A stretch of DNA of 64,000 nt from Stropharia rugosoannulata. Taxonomy: Eukaryota > Basidiomycota > Agaricomycetes > Agaricales > Strophariaceae. Positions 35,358 to 50,167 of the stretch are shown here, piece after piece; within the stretch, counting starts at the first letter, position 1, and each line of letters begins with the position of its first letter. Position numbers and translations under genes: made by a program. The stretch spans positions 1,426,001-1,490,000 of the forward strand of contig JANCIK010000008.1 of NCBI GenBank assembly GCA_028532985.1, given 5' to 3'. The notes under the pieces are model-generated. The model searched no databases. It was not told the origin of the DNA and saw only the letters and a program-made list of their open reading frames with translations.

Positions 35358-36639
35358 ATGGGCTCTGTGATATCCTTTCTGAAGGAGCAATACCCTCCGA
35401 AAAGCCAATTCCACCCCAGTGACATTCCTGACCTCGCCGGAAAGGTTATTATCGTAACAGGCGGTAGTGCAGGTATAGATATCTTCAACACACGCTGTTA
35501 GTTGTCTCTGCTCAACTACATAATCTCGACTTAGGCTTAGGCAAGGACACTGCCAGAGTGAGTAGTGACTATTCAATTTGGGCCATATCTAAGATTTGAG
35601 ACGTAGGAGCTTCTGGTGCATAATGCTAAGGTCTACATCGCGTCGTATGATGTCGAAAAGTCGGCAAAGGCAATCAAAGAGCTGAAGGAGCAAACGGGGA
35701 AGGAGGCCGTCTTTCTAAAGCTGGATTTGGCGGATCTGAACTCCGTCCAAGCCGCTGCAGAAGAGTTCAAAAGCAAGGAGAAGGAGCTCCATGTCCTGTT
35801 CAACAACGCGTGTGTTACATTCGTGTTATTAGTTGCTGATGATTATAACCGACTTACAGCGGAATCCTCACGCCCCCGATGGACCGACTGACTGCTCAAG
35901 GATTCGACGCGCAGTTTGGCGTCAACGTTCTAGGGCACTTCCTTCTAACGAAGTTGCTATTGCCAAGTCTCCTTGCAGGAGCAGCATCGAGTCCAGATAA
36001 GAAGGCTAGGGTAGTCAACACATCGTCTGTAGCGTCACTTTTTGTCTCCGGTATCGACTTCAATACCCTGAAGGATGGGCCCGCTCGCAGAAAACAGAAA
36101 GATATGAAGCTTTATATGCAGAGCAAACTTGTAAGCACCATTATTTAGTCCCTTTCATGATGCTCAATCTTGTGCACTCTCATTTTCAAGGGTAATATTC
36201 TGTTCTCACATGAACTGGCGCGGAGATATGGGGGTCAAGGAATTGTTTCGATGTCCTTAAATCCTGGAAACATCAAGACAGATCTACAAAGGCATCAGTC
36301 TATATTCACTCTCGATGGCTTATTTGAGGTATGTATGCGCATGTTACCCTGAGATAACATTTTCTGATTCGATTTCATAGAAATTTATAACTTACGATTT
36401 ATCAACCGGTTACGGTACTCTCACCCAGCTATATGCTGGAACGGCTCCAGAAGCCGCCGATTTTAATGGAAAAGTATGTTTTGATAAGATCATCAGCGTT
36501 GTCGCTATTGAAATATGATGTCCTACAGTACCTAATTCCATGGGCTCGCGTCGGTACTCCTGGGAAAGCTGGTCAGGACTCCATTTTGGCACAAGAGTTG
36601 TGGACGTATATGGAGGAACAAGTGGCCCCGTACGCATAA
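35358..36639 (+). CDS. Short-chain dehydrogenase/reductase, retinol-dehydrogenase-like
   Basis: Seven exons, 35358-35472, 35535-35557, 35607-35809, 35860-36130, 36191-36328, 36381-36473 and 36529-36639, encode 317 residues. The order is typical of fungal retinol-dehydrogenase/WW-oxidoreductase-like SDRs: an N-terminal extension of about 30 residues ([18 protein letters not shown]), TGGSAGLG at 34-41, [33 protein letters not shown], and the catalytic Y199-x3-K203 in YMQSKLGN, then [14 protein letters not shown]. The second exon is only 23 nt and completes the glycine motif. Donor and acceptor choices restore NNAGILTPP and [13 protein letters not shown]. The C-terminus (YLIPWARVG..., WTYMEEQV) is the usual family end. 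It is not closely related to the tandem SDRs at 4.6 and 6.7 kb. The physiological substrate is unknown. Confidence 0.92.
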
Positions 36640-37202
36640 GTAAAACTGTGACTTAACCTCAGTCGGTATTGCCCACATTCGTTGTCTTGCTATAGACAAT
36701 GGGAACTTGGTATAGGTACTCCGTTGAACTGCAGAGCGTGTATGCGTGTTGCATATCTTCGGAAGTACAACAGTGCAAAAAATACACTTAACACGACTTT
36801 ACTCTAAAACGTCCGTTCCGTGTTCCCTTATTCCATTCAAAGGCTCATTCTATAGCGTTTTCTTCTGCTTATGACTATATGTGCCAACTGGAATCTTATA
36901 CCAACTCGGGCGAACGCATAATCGTAATTCACCTGGACAAGTGTTACAGTCCCAGTCAAATAAATTCTGGTCATGACAATCAGAGAATTTTGTGACGGTC
37001 TTTGCTAATATTCGCATTTATGTGCCAACTGAGCCCTGCATAGAACGATAGGACATGCATTAAGCTCACTGAAACGACGCAGACTCGTCATCGATCGACC
37101 GAGACGCACCACAGACACCTCGGAAGCTAGATGTTCTACTGCATATAAGTAGTACCAGAGTGTTTCACCATAACTTTCCTTCCACTCTTTCATACGCGCA
37201 AA
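36640..37202. other. Intergenic, 563 nt
   Basis: Region between the third SDR and pyruvate decarboxylase, both on the plus strand. It ends with a TATA-like element before the PDC start. Nothing else was recognised. Confidence 0.55.
37144..37151 (+). promoter_or_regulatory. TATA-like element of pyruvate decarboxylase
   Basis: TATAAGTA, about 59 nt upstream of the PDC ATG at 37203. Position and sequence fit a core promoter element; there is no experimental support. Confidence 0.4.
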
Positions 37203-39563
<2,361 letters not shown>

Positions 39564-40871
39564 GTTCAGAAACCTTAGCCGAGTGTCAGAGCATAAAAAA
39601 GGCGAAGTCTGTGGGCTTGATTAAACTCTCATCAAGTATCTCTATCGCTGCTAGAATGACATGCTCCCTCCGACATTAGTAGACTTGGGAGAGGTGTTAA
39701 TATGTGTTATAAGAGGTTGGTAAGAGGCAAGTTAGAAATTGTATTTGGAAGTTGTAAGTATGTACGACGCTGTGGCTGTGCCAATTTATTTACTATGTAG
39801 CATCGCTAAATGCTTGCAACTCCGACAAGTACCGACGTTGATCGCTGAACTTGCACTTGACTTGCACTTCTCTTACTTCAAGGCTTACTCAGACGGTCGG
39901 CCGTGTTTTTGACCGTTAAAGCTATTCTTCCTCAGACAGTACGATGCACTTATAGCTCTAAGTAAAGGTATCTTGCGGCTCTTAGGTTGGAAATACCGAA
40001 CAATGGCTTCAGTGATGAATATTGGATAAAACTGGCAACTAACCTTGGACTAGCTTCGTCAAAAGTGGCTGACTTGTAGTTTCCAATGAATTGACCTCGA
40101 GCGGAATGTTTACAAGACTGCGGTACTTACGAGAACAATACGAGAACTGAAGCTTGAAGCCCGCGCAATCTACGTCGACTATTTTGGCTTAAACTCCCCC
40201 GGTGAGATCGGAAACTGGAGAATTTCTACAAACTCAACGCCCGCGGCTGATATACGCCGGCGTGCCGGCATTCTTGAAGCCACCGTTTGGTTACTATACA
40301 TACTGCCTCAAGCAATATCCTGGTCAAGCGCAAGTTACATAAACACTGCCCCTTTATCTATTGCTGTAAGTACATGTCTGCACGGTATGGACTATGAAAA
40401 ACTTATGAATCATAAGGCTCATATAGAGTTCCTGTTTGAGTATTCAAAATATCTTGATTCCTGCATGTGCTTAGTCAGTCTATTTCTGTCTGTGTTTCTT
40501 GGACGACATACATATTGCGACACAAGGTTACACGTTACCGAGCAGGCTCACGGTGTACTTACATAGGAAGCATTTACTTTTATCCGCTATTAGCGACATG
40601 CTCCTCGGCCATTTTTTCCGTATCAGCACTGGTTCGGCGGCCATCTGTCCCCTTACCATCATTCATTCAACGGTGATCGTTTCCCTTCATAGCACTTACC
40701 GTGCAGCTATGAATTGTCTCGGTAACCACAGATGTGATCGCACATGTACACCAGGCATCTAAACAAGTACCGTGAAGACTTTTGGAATTTAAAGACGACA
40801 CAACCCCGGAAAACCGGTAGGCTTATGCCCGCTCGTTGCCCTGCCAGTCTCTTCCTCGTCTCTGTCGCAAA
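39564..40871. other. Intergenic, about 1.3 kb
   Basis: Sequence between PDC and the second HtrL/YibB-like gene, both on the plus strand. It should hold the PDC 3' end and the next promoter. It is AT-rich and no ORF or repeat is convincing. Confidence 0.5.
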
Positions 40872-42174
40872 ATGTCTCTACTTATTCGCCGCTACATAAA
40901 GATAGCAGCTTCATGTATTGCTATAACTCTACTATACCTTGTCATCTGGAACTCGGTCACGCCTCCGCCTTCGCCTACACTGACAATTCTAGACCATAAT
41001 ACTGCTGATGGTCTCGCAACAACGCCATCCTCCTCAAACACGTCCATTCTTCTCGTTACAGCAATGTTCCCTCTTGCGAAGTGCAAGCACTCTCGAAATG
41101 ACTATCACCAATGGATGGATTATTTTCTTGGTCAGGTGAAAACCGACATATACATGTTCACGACTCCCGAAATTGCAGATATAGTTCGAACAATTAGAGG
41201 GGACCTTCCTATAGTGTTCGATACGACGTATTCATCCCCTTTCGATGTGCCCCCTCTCCAAGGTCTGGAAGAGACGTATACAATAATGGGCGACATGGAC
41301 AGGCAAAAATCGCTACATTCACCAGGCTTATATGCTGTCTGGAATGCCAAACCATACCTCCTCGACACTGCAGTTAAGAAGCTGGCCCGCACAGGAAAGC
41401 GTTACACCTACGCATTTTGGAATGATGGGGGGAGCTTTAGGGAGAAAAATTTCTACGGCGATTGGCCCAATGCCGCTCGAATCGATCAGGTCTGGAAAGA
41501 GGGTAGCAGACTCACTGGATCCGCTAGGAAGGAATTATTATTTTTCCCAGTATTGCAGCATCCATCTCGCACGTGGGCAACGTGGAGAGATAACATGGGC
41601 CCCATTGACAATACAATTCAGATCAGCGAAGGTACGTATTCAACCGCACTATAAGCATATATATGGTTGTTTAAAATAATCTCCCCTCTCAGGCTCTTTC
41701 TTTGGTGGCAGTCCAGAGACAGTACATTGGTTCTCGAATGTATTCTACGCATATCACCACTACTACCTCGCCCTCGGTCATTTCGTTGGTATCGACCAGG
41801 ATATCTTCAACTCACTTCTCTTGCTGTTCCCTGAACGCATATTTACCGTCTGGTATTATGATCCCAGCGCACCTGTATATAACGACATCATCACCAGTAA
41901 GAAGTATCATCACAGCTTGCAAGCAAACTTCCTGGGAGAGTGCGGGGATATCTGGTTCTACTATCAGTTCTGGCTTGCGGGTCGCAGGGCACGAGACAAG
42001 ATGCGGGAAACATGGGTTACAGAAGAACGAGATTGGCGTATATGGCGTAAGCCGCGTGAGCGCAAGCTCTGTCGTCTCATAAAGCCAATGTCTATGATGC
42101 ATTTCCTTAGAATGTCCTTCGGCGAAAGCTGGGCCCCACCACTGCAAACAATCCCTATACCCCGACTGCAATAG
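40872..42174 (+). CDS. HtrL/YibB-like type II membrane protein, copy 2
   Basis: Exons 40872-41631 and 41693-42174 give 413 residues. It matches the copy at 13.9 kb throughout: short basic N-terminus (MSLLIRRYIK), one membrane helix at about residues 10-28, LLVTAMFPLAKCKHSRNDY, TDIYMFTTPE, LYAVWNAKPYLLDTAVKKL, FWNDGGSFR, FFGGSPETVHWF, VGIDQDIFNSL and FLGECGDIWFYYQFW. The intron is in the same place and phase (after SEG, phase 1), and exon 2 has the same length (482 nt). The C-terminus ends PPLQTIPIPRLQ instead of PPPQTIFVPGLSE. It is the most diverged of the three and less GC-rich. It lies 1.6 kb upstream of copy 3 in the same direction, so the pair is a tandem duplication. Function unknown; a Golgi glycosyltransferase-like role is inferred from topology and the DGG/DQD motifs. 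Confidence 0.83.
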
Positions 42175-43801
42175 TCAAATTTTCAGGTTATACCAAAAAG
42201 CATTTTATGTAAAGCCAACTAATGTCCCGCTACTACTGTAAAATTAACTTAAATGAATGGAATGTTATTTATACGTATTATGTTACTAGGAAGCTTCTAC
42301 ATAACTGTGAAGGAACATTTTTGGTTCTGTCTGCGGTCCTGACCTCAGCGATATGTTATGAGCTCTTTCAGTTTCATGAACGGTACAGTTAAACAATGAC
42401 GTTGAACATAAATGCGGCTATCACTTTGATCTTCGCAGTTCCGGAACTTGATCGCTTGAAACGAATATCGATATATGGCGAGATCCCAGGTGTACCTGCT
42501 GCGGCTGCGGCGCACTGTTCTGACGAGCCTTCTGCAATGAGTTGAGGAATGCTTCCGTAAGATGTAGTAAGTTTGAATGCTGCTCAATACTATTCTTTCA
42601 CTGCCGACATAGGATGTTTTCTGCGATATCCAGACGGATGACAAGGGTCCATCATTCATTTCCCAAGTACTTACCTGTTCGCTTAAATAACAAAATTTGA
42701 TGATCCCATGGAGTCTGAGCCTGGAAGCTGGGATCAGCGCTGGCAAATTTGCGACTCTGTCAATATTCAGAACGAAGTCCCAAAGTTATAATTAGTAGAG
42801 GAATGTGATCAATCACAATCATCGTGTTCGAAACGAATTCGGCTTCATTCGGCAGAACTCTTCTCCCTATCTGAAGCTGAAGGTCGGTTCCGACAGAGAC
42901 AAAGTTCAAAGTGTGCAAGGCTTAGTAACTTGAATAACCTAAATGGATAGTATTGAGTACTGCGATTTTCATGGACTTTTTGATTCTCCGGGGAGCGTAC
43001 ATAGACCCTTCCTTCCTCGTGTCATTGAAAGGAGAAATCGTGGGTAGTTGGAGCTGCGGACTGGTGCACTTGTAGGACCAGGAGGTGACTTCGGAAGTAA
43101 AATTGTATCGTACTCACCAGCTGCCCGGTTACATCATTGAACGTTGAAAAGATGATGGGCGTTCTGTCTCCGTCACTTGTCCCTGCGTTTAAAAAGACAT
43201 CCTGTCATCCTTAGCATGTTCAAACTTCTCTACATGAGTGTTGGTTTAACAAATATGTCCGCGTCCGATTTTCACTAGAGAATACTACCGCCTGGTCATT
43301 GTAGTAGTAGCAGGGTCAGCTGACTAATCAGACTGTACTTAAGTATCTCTTCAAGCTTCAAGTATTTCTGGCAATGGTGATGTACTTTTACTTTTAAAAC
43401 TTTCGGAGCTTCCATAAATATTATAACTCACCGAGACAAACCACGGAGAAACACGTCATACAGAGTATGATATGACACATAGCAACATATTACTATTATA
43501 CTCTGAGCGCGTTGCATCTAGTATCTTGGATCTGACTGCAGTTTCAAATAGAGAACTTCTAGGCTATGCTATGGTATATCAGGGCGTAAATTTAGTCGCA
43601 AGGCGCCCGTTTTTTTTTCATCTAAAACCAGTTACTTCAATACTCATTCCTGTCAACTCATCTCGGCCAACACGGCTGCATAGTTGTTGTCCAAACAGTG
43701 CAAAGGCTGGGAATTTTACCAAGCGACATACTGAAATCCATCAGTCAACGGTACACCCCCCACAAACTTGCCTCTCTTCCCCTCCGCACTAGCTCATAAA
43801 A
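42175..43801. other. Intergenic, about 1.6 kb between tandem paralogs
   Basis: Sequence between the two tandem HtrL/YibB-like genes. A minus-strand ORF (42345-42746) and short plus-strand ORFs are present but have no coding signature. No remnants of a further copy were seen. Confidence 0.5.
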
Positions 43802-45098
43802 ATGTCTTTAGTACGACGCTACTTCAAGACAACAGCATGCATTATCGGCATAATCTTTTTATATATCTTCGCTATTGACTCACTCATGCGCCCACCTCTT
43901 CATACATTGACCGTCGTCGATTTCGACTACGCTGACGGTCTAGTCTCTACTCCACCTTCTACAAATACTTCCGTGCTGGTCGTTTCAGCAATGTTCCCCT
44001 TGTCCAAGGCTAAGCACTCCAAAACGGAATATAGACTATGGATGGAACATTTTCTTGGGCAAATAACGACCGACATCTACATGTATACGACTCCAGACCT
44101 GGAGGACTTTGTCAAGGAACTTCGTGGGGAACTTCCCATCGTTGTCGACACATCTTATGGATCTCCGTTTGAGGTGCCTCCACTCAGAGGTCTCGAAGAA
44201 ACATATACAAAAATGAACGACATGGATAAGGAGAAATGGCACCACTCTCCAGGACTCTACGCCGTCTGGAATGCCAAACCTTACCTTCTCGACCAGGCCG
44301 TAAGGGCCCTATCCAACCGAGGAAAAAACTACACATATGCCTTTTGGAACGATGGGGGAAGTTTTAGACATACTCATCACTATGCAGATTGGCCCAATGC
44401 TGCTCGTGTCGACCAAATATGGGAAGAAGGAAGCAGCCTCACTGGCTGCAACAAAAGCGACTTGCTCTTCTTCCCAGTATTCCAGCCCCCCTCTAGCAAC
44501 TTTGCTGACTGGACAGAGAGGATGGGGCCGATTGCCAATCCAGTCCAATTCAGTGAAGGTACGAATTCTTGTTTATGTTAACGGATATTGTGTTCCCAGT
44601 CTTACTATGGCAAATGTAGGCTCATTTTTTGGCGGCAGCCCTAGCACTGTCGAGTGGTTCTCCAAGGTATTCTACGCTTACCACAACTACTACCTCGCAC
44701 GAGGCCTTTTCGTCGGCGTCGATCAAGACGTCTTCAACACTCTCTTTCTACTGTACCCGCAGAGAATTTTTACTGTGTGGCTAAACGATCCCAACGCACC
44801 GGCACATGAAGGGATTATACCAAGTCCAAGTCTCATACCCAGTCTGGAGACTGGCTTTCTTGGAGAATGTGGTCCAGAGTGGTTCTATTATCAATTTTGG
44901 CTAGCAAACCGCGATGCAAGGCACATGATGCGGGCGGACTGGATTACGGGGGGACGGTGGCGCAAGTCGGGCTGGTGGCAGGAGCGCCAGCTGTGCAGGC
45001 TCACAAGGGCAATGTCCATGATGGATTTCTTGCATGTGTCATTTGGCCAGGAATGGACTCCACCTCCACAGACGGTGTCCGTACCTGGACTGAACTAG
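43802..45098 (+). CDS. HtrL/YibB-like type II membrane protein, copy 3
   Basis: Exons 43802-44558 and 44620-45098 give 411 residues. It is closer to copy 1 (13.9 kb) than to its tandem neighbour: exon 1 has the same length (757 nt) as copy 1, and both share EGIxPSPS, LETxFLGECGPEWF and MMDFLxVxFGxxWTPPPQT. Copy 2 differs at those sites. Topology is as in the others: basic start MSLVRRYFK, one helix at about residues 9-27, then VVSAMFPLSKAKHSKTEY, YAVWNAKPYLLD and FWNDGGSFRH. The intron lies at the same codon and phase. An odd point is the preserved HEG/D-Q-D context with a Tyr-to-Leu change in VWLNDPNAP against VWYYDPSAP elsewhere. All expected motifs are intact, so it looks functional. Role unknown. 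Confidence 0.84.
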
Positions 45099-46693
45099 TC
45101 GGGATAATTCCTCCTCCGTGGCGAAAATAGGTACTGCGCCGGTTGTAAATAAAGTAACGTATGCTACCAGCGAGTAAACCACATGTGGGAGGGAATAATT
45201 TAAAGCCTTCCACCACAAGTATTCAAAATTTAGTAAGAGTACAACAATTACATCAACAGTTTCGTCAAATGGATCAACAGTCTATTTATAGACTAAGGCC
45301 GGACAATTCCTACTTTCTAAAAAGGGAATTCCGTTTACGACATGTACGCAATCACCCGTCGCTTAAAGCGACAATTCAACTGTTGTTCAACTGCGCCGCA
45401 GACTCTTCAGAATCTTGATGGAGGACTTGACAGAGGAGCACAGGCGGCGCTGTCAGTTGCTGTCTTTAAAATTACATGCTATGGTTTTCAATGTACATGA
45501 TATATCATCTGGCCTGTGCAACCTGTAGTAGTAAATGGTACAAAGACCCATAACAGCAATGCCATGAAGAGAATGCCCCAGGAGACCAGAACTCTGCCTA
45601 GTGAGAGCCTGAGAGAGCCGGATGTAAGTTAATGTAGCAAGAGAAATTCCGCAGTGGGTTATGGCATTGTGCGTTTTTGACCCACGTGTAAGCCAAAAAG
45701 ACAAACTAGCAAACCCAGATTCCGCTGACAGAGAACCTTAGGTACGCTGCGTGTTGTCTCCGAGATACGCGTATAAATACATGTATACAGTAGTAATTAC
45801 ATGCTATTGGCGACGATGATACTATATATATATGTTACCCTCGCTAGGACTTGCTACCGTCACGCTGCGGTACGCAATACATTTGCATCAAGGGAGTGCA
45901 ATAGTCTCGCAGACTTACCACGAGGTGGAGGCAAAGATGCAAAAGAGTTTGAAAGTTAATGGCTGGTAGAGCGTCTTGGCCAGGGTACCCACGAGAAACA
46001 AGAGCCAACTTTAGAAATGAATTTGAAACGACCGTGGAGCGACCTACTTTGACCTCGCGCCCCTAATTATGGGTATTAGAGAAACATTGAAGTGCAAGGT
46101 AATCGTGTTTTCTAATAATGACTACTCTTTCCCAACTCTTTCCTTGCTCATTCCTATAACATTCCTAGTACTCGAGAGTTCTGAGGTCACCCCGATCAGT
46201 TGCCGATTAGCCTCTCAAGAGTCCAGACTGTGATCTTGCACTAACATTGAGTGAGCTTCTCAGAGTAATGGAACACCAGGATGCAGTTTGGACCAGGATT
46301 TGATAAGGACAATGATAGGTGACAGAAATTGACCAGAAAACAGCGCTGAAGTTTTGCTGAAGTTCGCAAGAAGTCAACAAGAAGTTCGGCTAGTAAAGTT
46401 CGAAAGCTGACTCGAAAGAGAAATAAAAGTTTATTAAATAATATACAGCACTCTGCAACCGTATTGCTGAGCTACACTTTTGGGTTAATTGCCTGAAATG
46501 TAACGTTAGGGGATTAGTACTGTCTGGCCGTATGAGCGCTTAAATTGAGAAATTGCTGTGCAGTATTTGTTAGGAGAAGCAGACGATAGTAAACAATAGC
46601 CAACAGACCTCTGACTTCTAACTCAATTACAACTTCCAATCAACTTTTATTACAACTTCGATACAGCTTGCTTGCAACTTATGTGACTTTAAA
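45099..46693. other. Intergenic, about 1.6 kb
   Basis: Region between the third HtrL/YibB-like gene and Sec24. It includes a short TA-rich run near 45822-45832 and GAAGTT/CAACTT-rich stretches at about 46350-46420 and 46625-46690. It presumably contains the Sec24 promoter. No gene was recognised. Confidence 0.5.
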
Positions 46694-49600
46694 ATGTATG
46701 CTCATCCAAACCACATTCCCCAACCCCCACATTCAGCAGGGCTCGACTTTAAGGGTATTTCGCTCTGACAACTCTGAAAATCGGGTGAACTTAACACGTT
46801 AAATTAGGCCTGCGACCGCGCATAGATCCCAGTCAAGTTCCTTCTCCCATCGAGGCAATTGAACGCGACCGTCACTTATGGGAAACGAATCTCTATATGA
46901 CCTTGCCTGGTACACACGCACCGCTGTGCACATCTGACTTTGCAGCAGTGGATCAGGGTATGTGTATAACGTGTACCTGTAATGTCTCTGCTGATATTGA
47001 TCCAGGGAATTCTTCGCCTAAATTCGTCCGGGTGACGACGTGGAGCATGCCCAACTCATCCCGACTTGCATCTGAATCACACATTCCATTATCTGCATCA
47101 TTTCAACCATTTGCCGAACTTGACGCTCGCGAGGAGCCTGTACCATTGGTGGACGCGGGACCATCGGGTCCTGCGCGGTGCGCGAAATGTCGAGCATATG
47201 TAAATCCGTGGTGTACGTGGACTGCAGGGGGTGTCAGGTGGAAGTGTAATCTATGTTCTCATGAAACTGAAGGTGTGTCTGGTAAAAGTTTCCTATTTGG
47301 TTTCAAACTAACAGATGCAAGTGTCTACGGAATATTTCTGTAATCTCGACCCGAATCTAATGCGCTTGGATCACCTTCAAAGACCCGAATTGAATAAGGG
47401 AACAATCGACTTCGTGGTTAGCTCTTCGGAGCCCTACTGGGCCGAGAACGCACTGCCTCACATAGCACAACCCTACGCGTCTGTTGAAGGACCGCCTAAA
47501 GGTCCCCGTGCGCCCGCACCGCTCGACTATGTATTTGCATTCGATGTGTCAAATCAAGCAATTTCTTCAGGCTTCCTAAAGTCTTCATGTGACGCGTTAA
47601 AAGCCATCCTGTTCGACAACTACCTTGCCGAGGGGGAAAGTTCCGCATTTCCCTCGCTGAGTAAAATTGCAATTGTTACATTCAGCGATGCGTTACACTT
47701 TTATAGCTTCGCCGTGCGTCTACTTTTTCCAATTTCCAAATTTCAACCCAGCTGACCGGTAGACGGGTACGTCCCAGTCAGAGGTGACACAGATGCTCGT
47801 CGTTGGCGATCTTGAGGAAGTCTTTGTCCCTAGTTCGGATTTACTTGTCAACCCTACGGAGAAACGCTCAGCTGTTGAATCGCTGCTGGACAGGATCCCC
47901 GAACAATTCGCTGATACCGTGGTCACTGATTCCGCTCTTGGATCTGCAATACGTGGAGGCCTGGCCATACTCGTGAGTACCATGTTATCCTCTATCTCTC
48001 GCGAAGGCTAAATGATCATAGGCAGGCCGTGGTGGCCATGTCGTCACATTCCAATCATCACTCCCTGCCATCGGTGCTGGAGCACTACCCAGCACGCCTC
48101 CCGCTGAGAGCAGTCTTTACGACACCGATAAAGAAAAGACGTTACACTCACCCCGCAATCCTACATGGATATCTATCGGCGAAGAATGTGCCGAAGAAGG
48201 GATTGCTGTGACCATGTTCTTAGCACCTAGCAAGTTCATGGACACGGGGAGTATATGCGCTGTACCCAATCAGACAGGCGGCGAAGTATTTTGGCACCCA
48301 CGCTTTTCTCCTCCCAGAGATACACCAATTGTTCAAGGACAACTGTATAGGCTAGTTACCAGGATGCAGGGCTATAACTGTACTGCCAAGGTTCGATGCT
48401 CAACTGGTACGTCCTACCTACCAATGCGCGACGTCTTGCCTTTGTCTATAAATAAATCACCTAGCGTTTTTGCTTTGCAGGTCTTCAAGTGAAGCGGCAT
48501 TTGGGACTGTTTTACCAGTCGACGCCAAATGAACTGGTCTTCGGGAACTTATCTGCAGATGCTTCATTCTCGGTTGAGGTGGAGCATACAGGCAAGCTGT
48601 CTCCACGCGGATATGCTCACCTGCAGTGTGCAGTGCTGTACACGAGTGTAGAGGGTCAACGAAGAGTCCGTGTCGTCAACCTTTCCATGAACATCGTTGA
48701 GCTCGCCGGTAATGTGTTCCAATATGCGGATTTCGAGACTGTCGTGTGCCACATGGCCAAAGAAGGTGAAGTTGTATTGTTTCGATATACTCCCGGCCGC
48801 TGACAGCGCGTATATTCAGCTATGTCCTCAATGTCGTCAAGCCGAAGTCTCATTATCCGTGAAGAGCTGACAGAAAAATGCGCAAATCTGCTGCTCGGTT
48901 ATCGGACACAGTGCGCAGCAGCCACACGTCCTACTCAGGTATGTTTCCAAAACATGAAACCACTTTTTCCATTTTATGTTAATCGATCCTTTGTTTCAGT
49001 TAATCATTCCTGAAGCATTCCGTGCACTGCCTGCGTACACACTCGCCCTGCAAAAGACAAAACCACTAAAAGGTATGTGCGCATGTCTCGATCGGCTCGC
49101 TTGCGCGCATTAATCGGGTTACAGCACGTCAGGTGTCGTCCGATGTCCGCAATTATCATATTCATCGAATACTCGGTATGAACCCGCGCACCCTCATGTG
49201 TTACCTGTACCCTCGGCTGCTGGCCTTGCATGACTTAGACGATCAAATTGCTCTACCCCAAACCCTGGTCACTGAGGACGGCACTACAGTGGAAAAGATT
49301 CTCATGCCCGAATGTATGCGCGATAGTTACTTCAACATGGAGGCGGGGGGCCTGTATCTGATTGGTGCGGTGTCCTTGCTCGTGTCTGGCATTGTTTGTA
49401 TTGATCGTGGTGACTGGTGCAGACAACGAGGAAATGATGATCTTCTGGGTCGGTTCAAGCACCTCGCCACAACTTCTAAATGATTTATTCGGAGTGGACG
49501 ATATCCACGCAATAGACCCGCAAATGGTCAGCTTTTGCTTGGTACAACCCTGATGAACGGCTGATCCTCATCCCCTTTTGATATCCAGCATGCTCTTCCT

Positions 49601-49976
49601 GTGCTGTCGACCACTCTGTCCAGGCAAGTGCAGAATATCCTTGCACACCGCTTTATACAACGTGGACGGCCTTTGAAGCTGTACATTGCCCGCCAAAACC
49701 TCGATGGTGTCGAGGTCGAGTTCAGTGATATGCTGGTAGAGGACATGAACAATGGCGCTATGTCGTACCTTGATTGTGAGTCGTTTTACGTTTTGTAAAA
49801 GCAATCCCTGACTGCGTTCTTAGATCTTGCTGTCATACATATGCAAATATCGCATGTGGTGCGTCTTTTCCCTTGCACGTTTTCTCGATCACTCAGCTTA
49901 CCTGTTACTGTAGTTGAAAAATGGAGGATCGATAGGCGGAGGAGGGGGGTCTGGTATTCGCGGCTCTCCGTGGTAG
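46694..49976 (+). CDS. SEC24: COPII coat subunit Sec24
   Basis: Fourteen exons, 46694-46754, 46808-46957, 47006-47272, 47322-47713, 47763-47972, 48022-48406, 48481-48765, 48820-48938, 49000-49072, 49125-49364, 49423-49526, 49589-49775, 49824-49858 and 49914-49976, give 856 residues. Sec24 is the cargo-binding subunit of the COPII coat on ER exit vesicles. Domains in order: a short Pro/His-rich N-terminus ([16 protein letters not shown]); the zinc finger [12 protein letters not shown]...CNLC at about residues 115-140; trunk ([12 protein letters not shown]), beta-barrel and helical segments; gelsolin-like region (MIFWVGSS); and the C-terminal [16 protein letters not shown]. Several exons are 35-120 nt. 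The stop follows [13 protein letters not shown]. The tiny first exon is supported by its splice into [16 protein letters not shown]. Family assignment is firm. The N-terminal extension is shorter than in yeast Sec24 (926 residues). Confidence 0.96.
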
Positions 49977-50167
49977 TGGATGATGAACATATAGATCTTA
50001 TTCCTATATCATCAAGAATATTTGAACAATCGAATTCGTCAGCACATAGCATGAGCTCTTTTAAGGATGCGTGCTATTCCCTGTCGTAATAGGAACGAAT
50101 TTGCAGATAAACTGGATTGCGAATCCTGCAGCTGAAGCGTCATACTTGAATGTACAGTACGTCTCCA

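Noticed and set aside
42345..42746. 133-codon minus-strand ORF between the tandem HtrL/YibB-like genes.
   Set aside because: No domain, and no coding pattern shared with the neighbouring genes.
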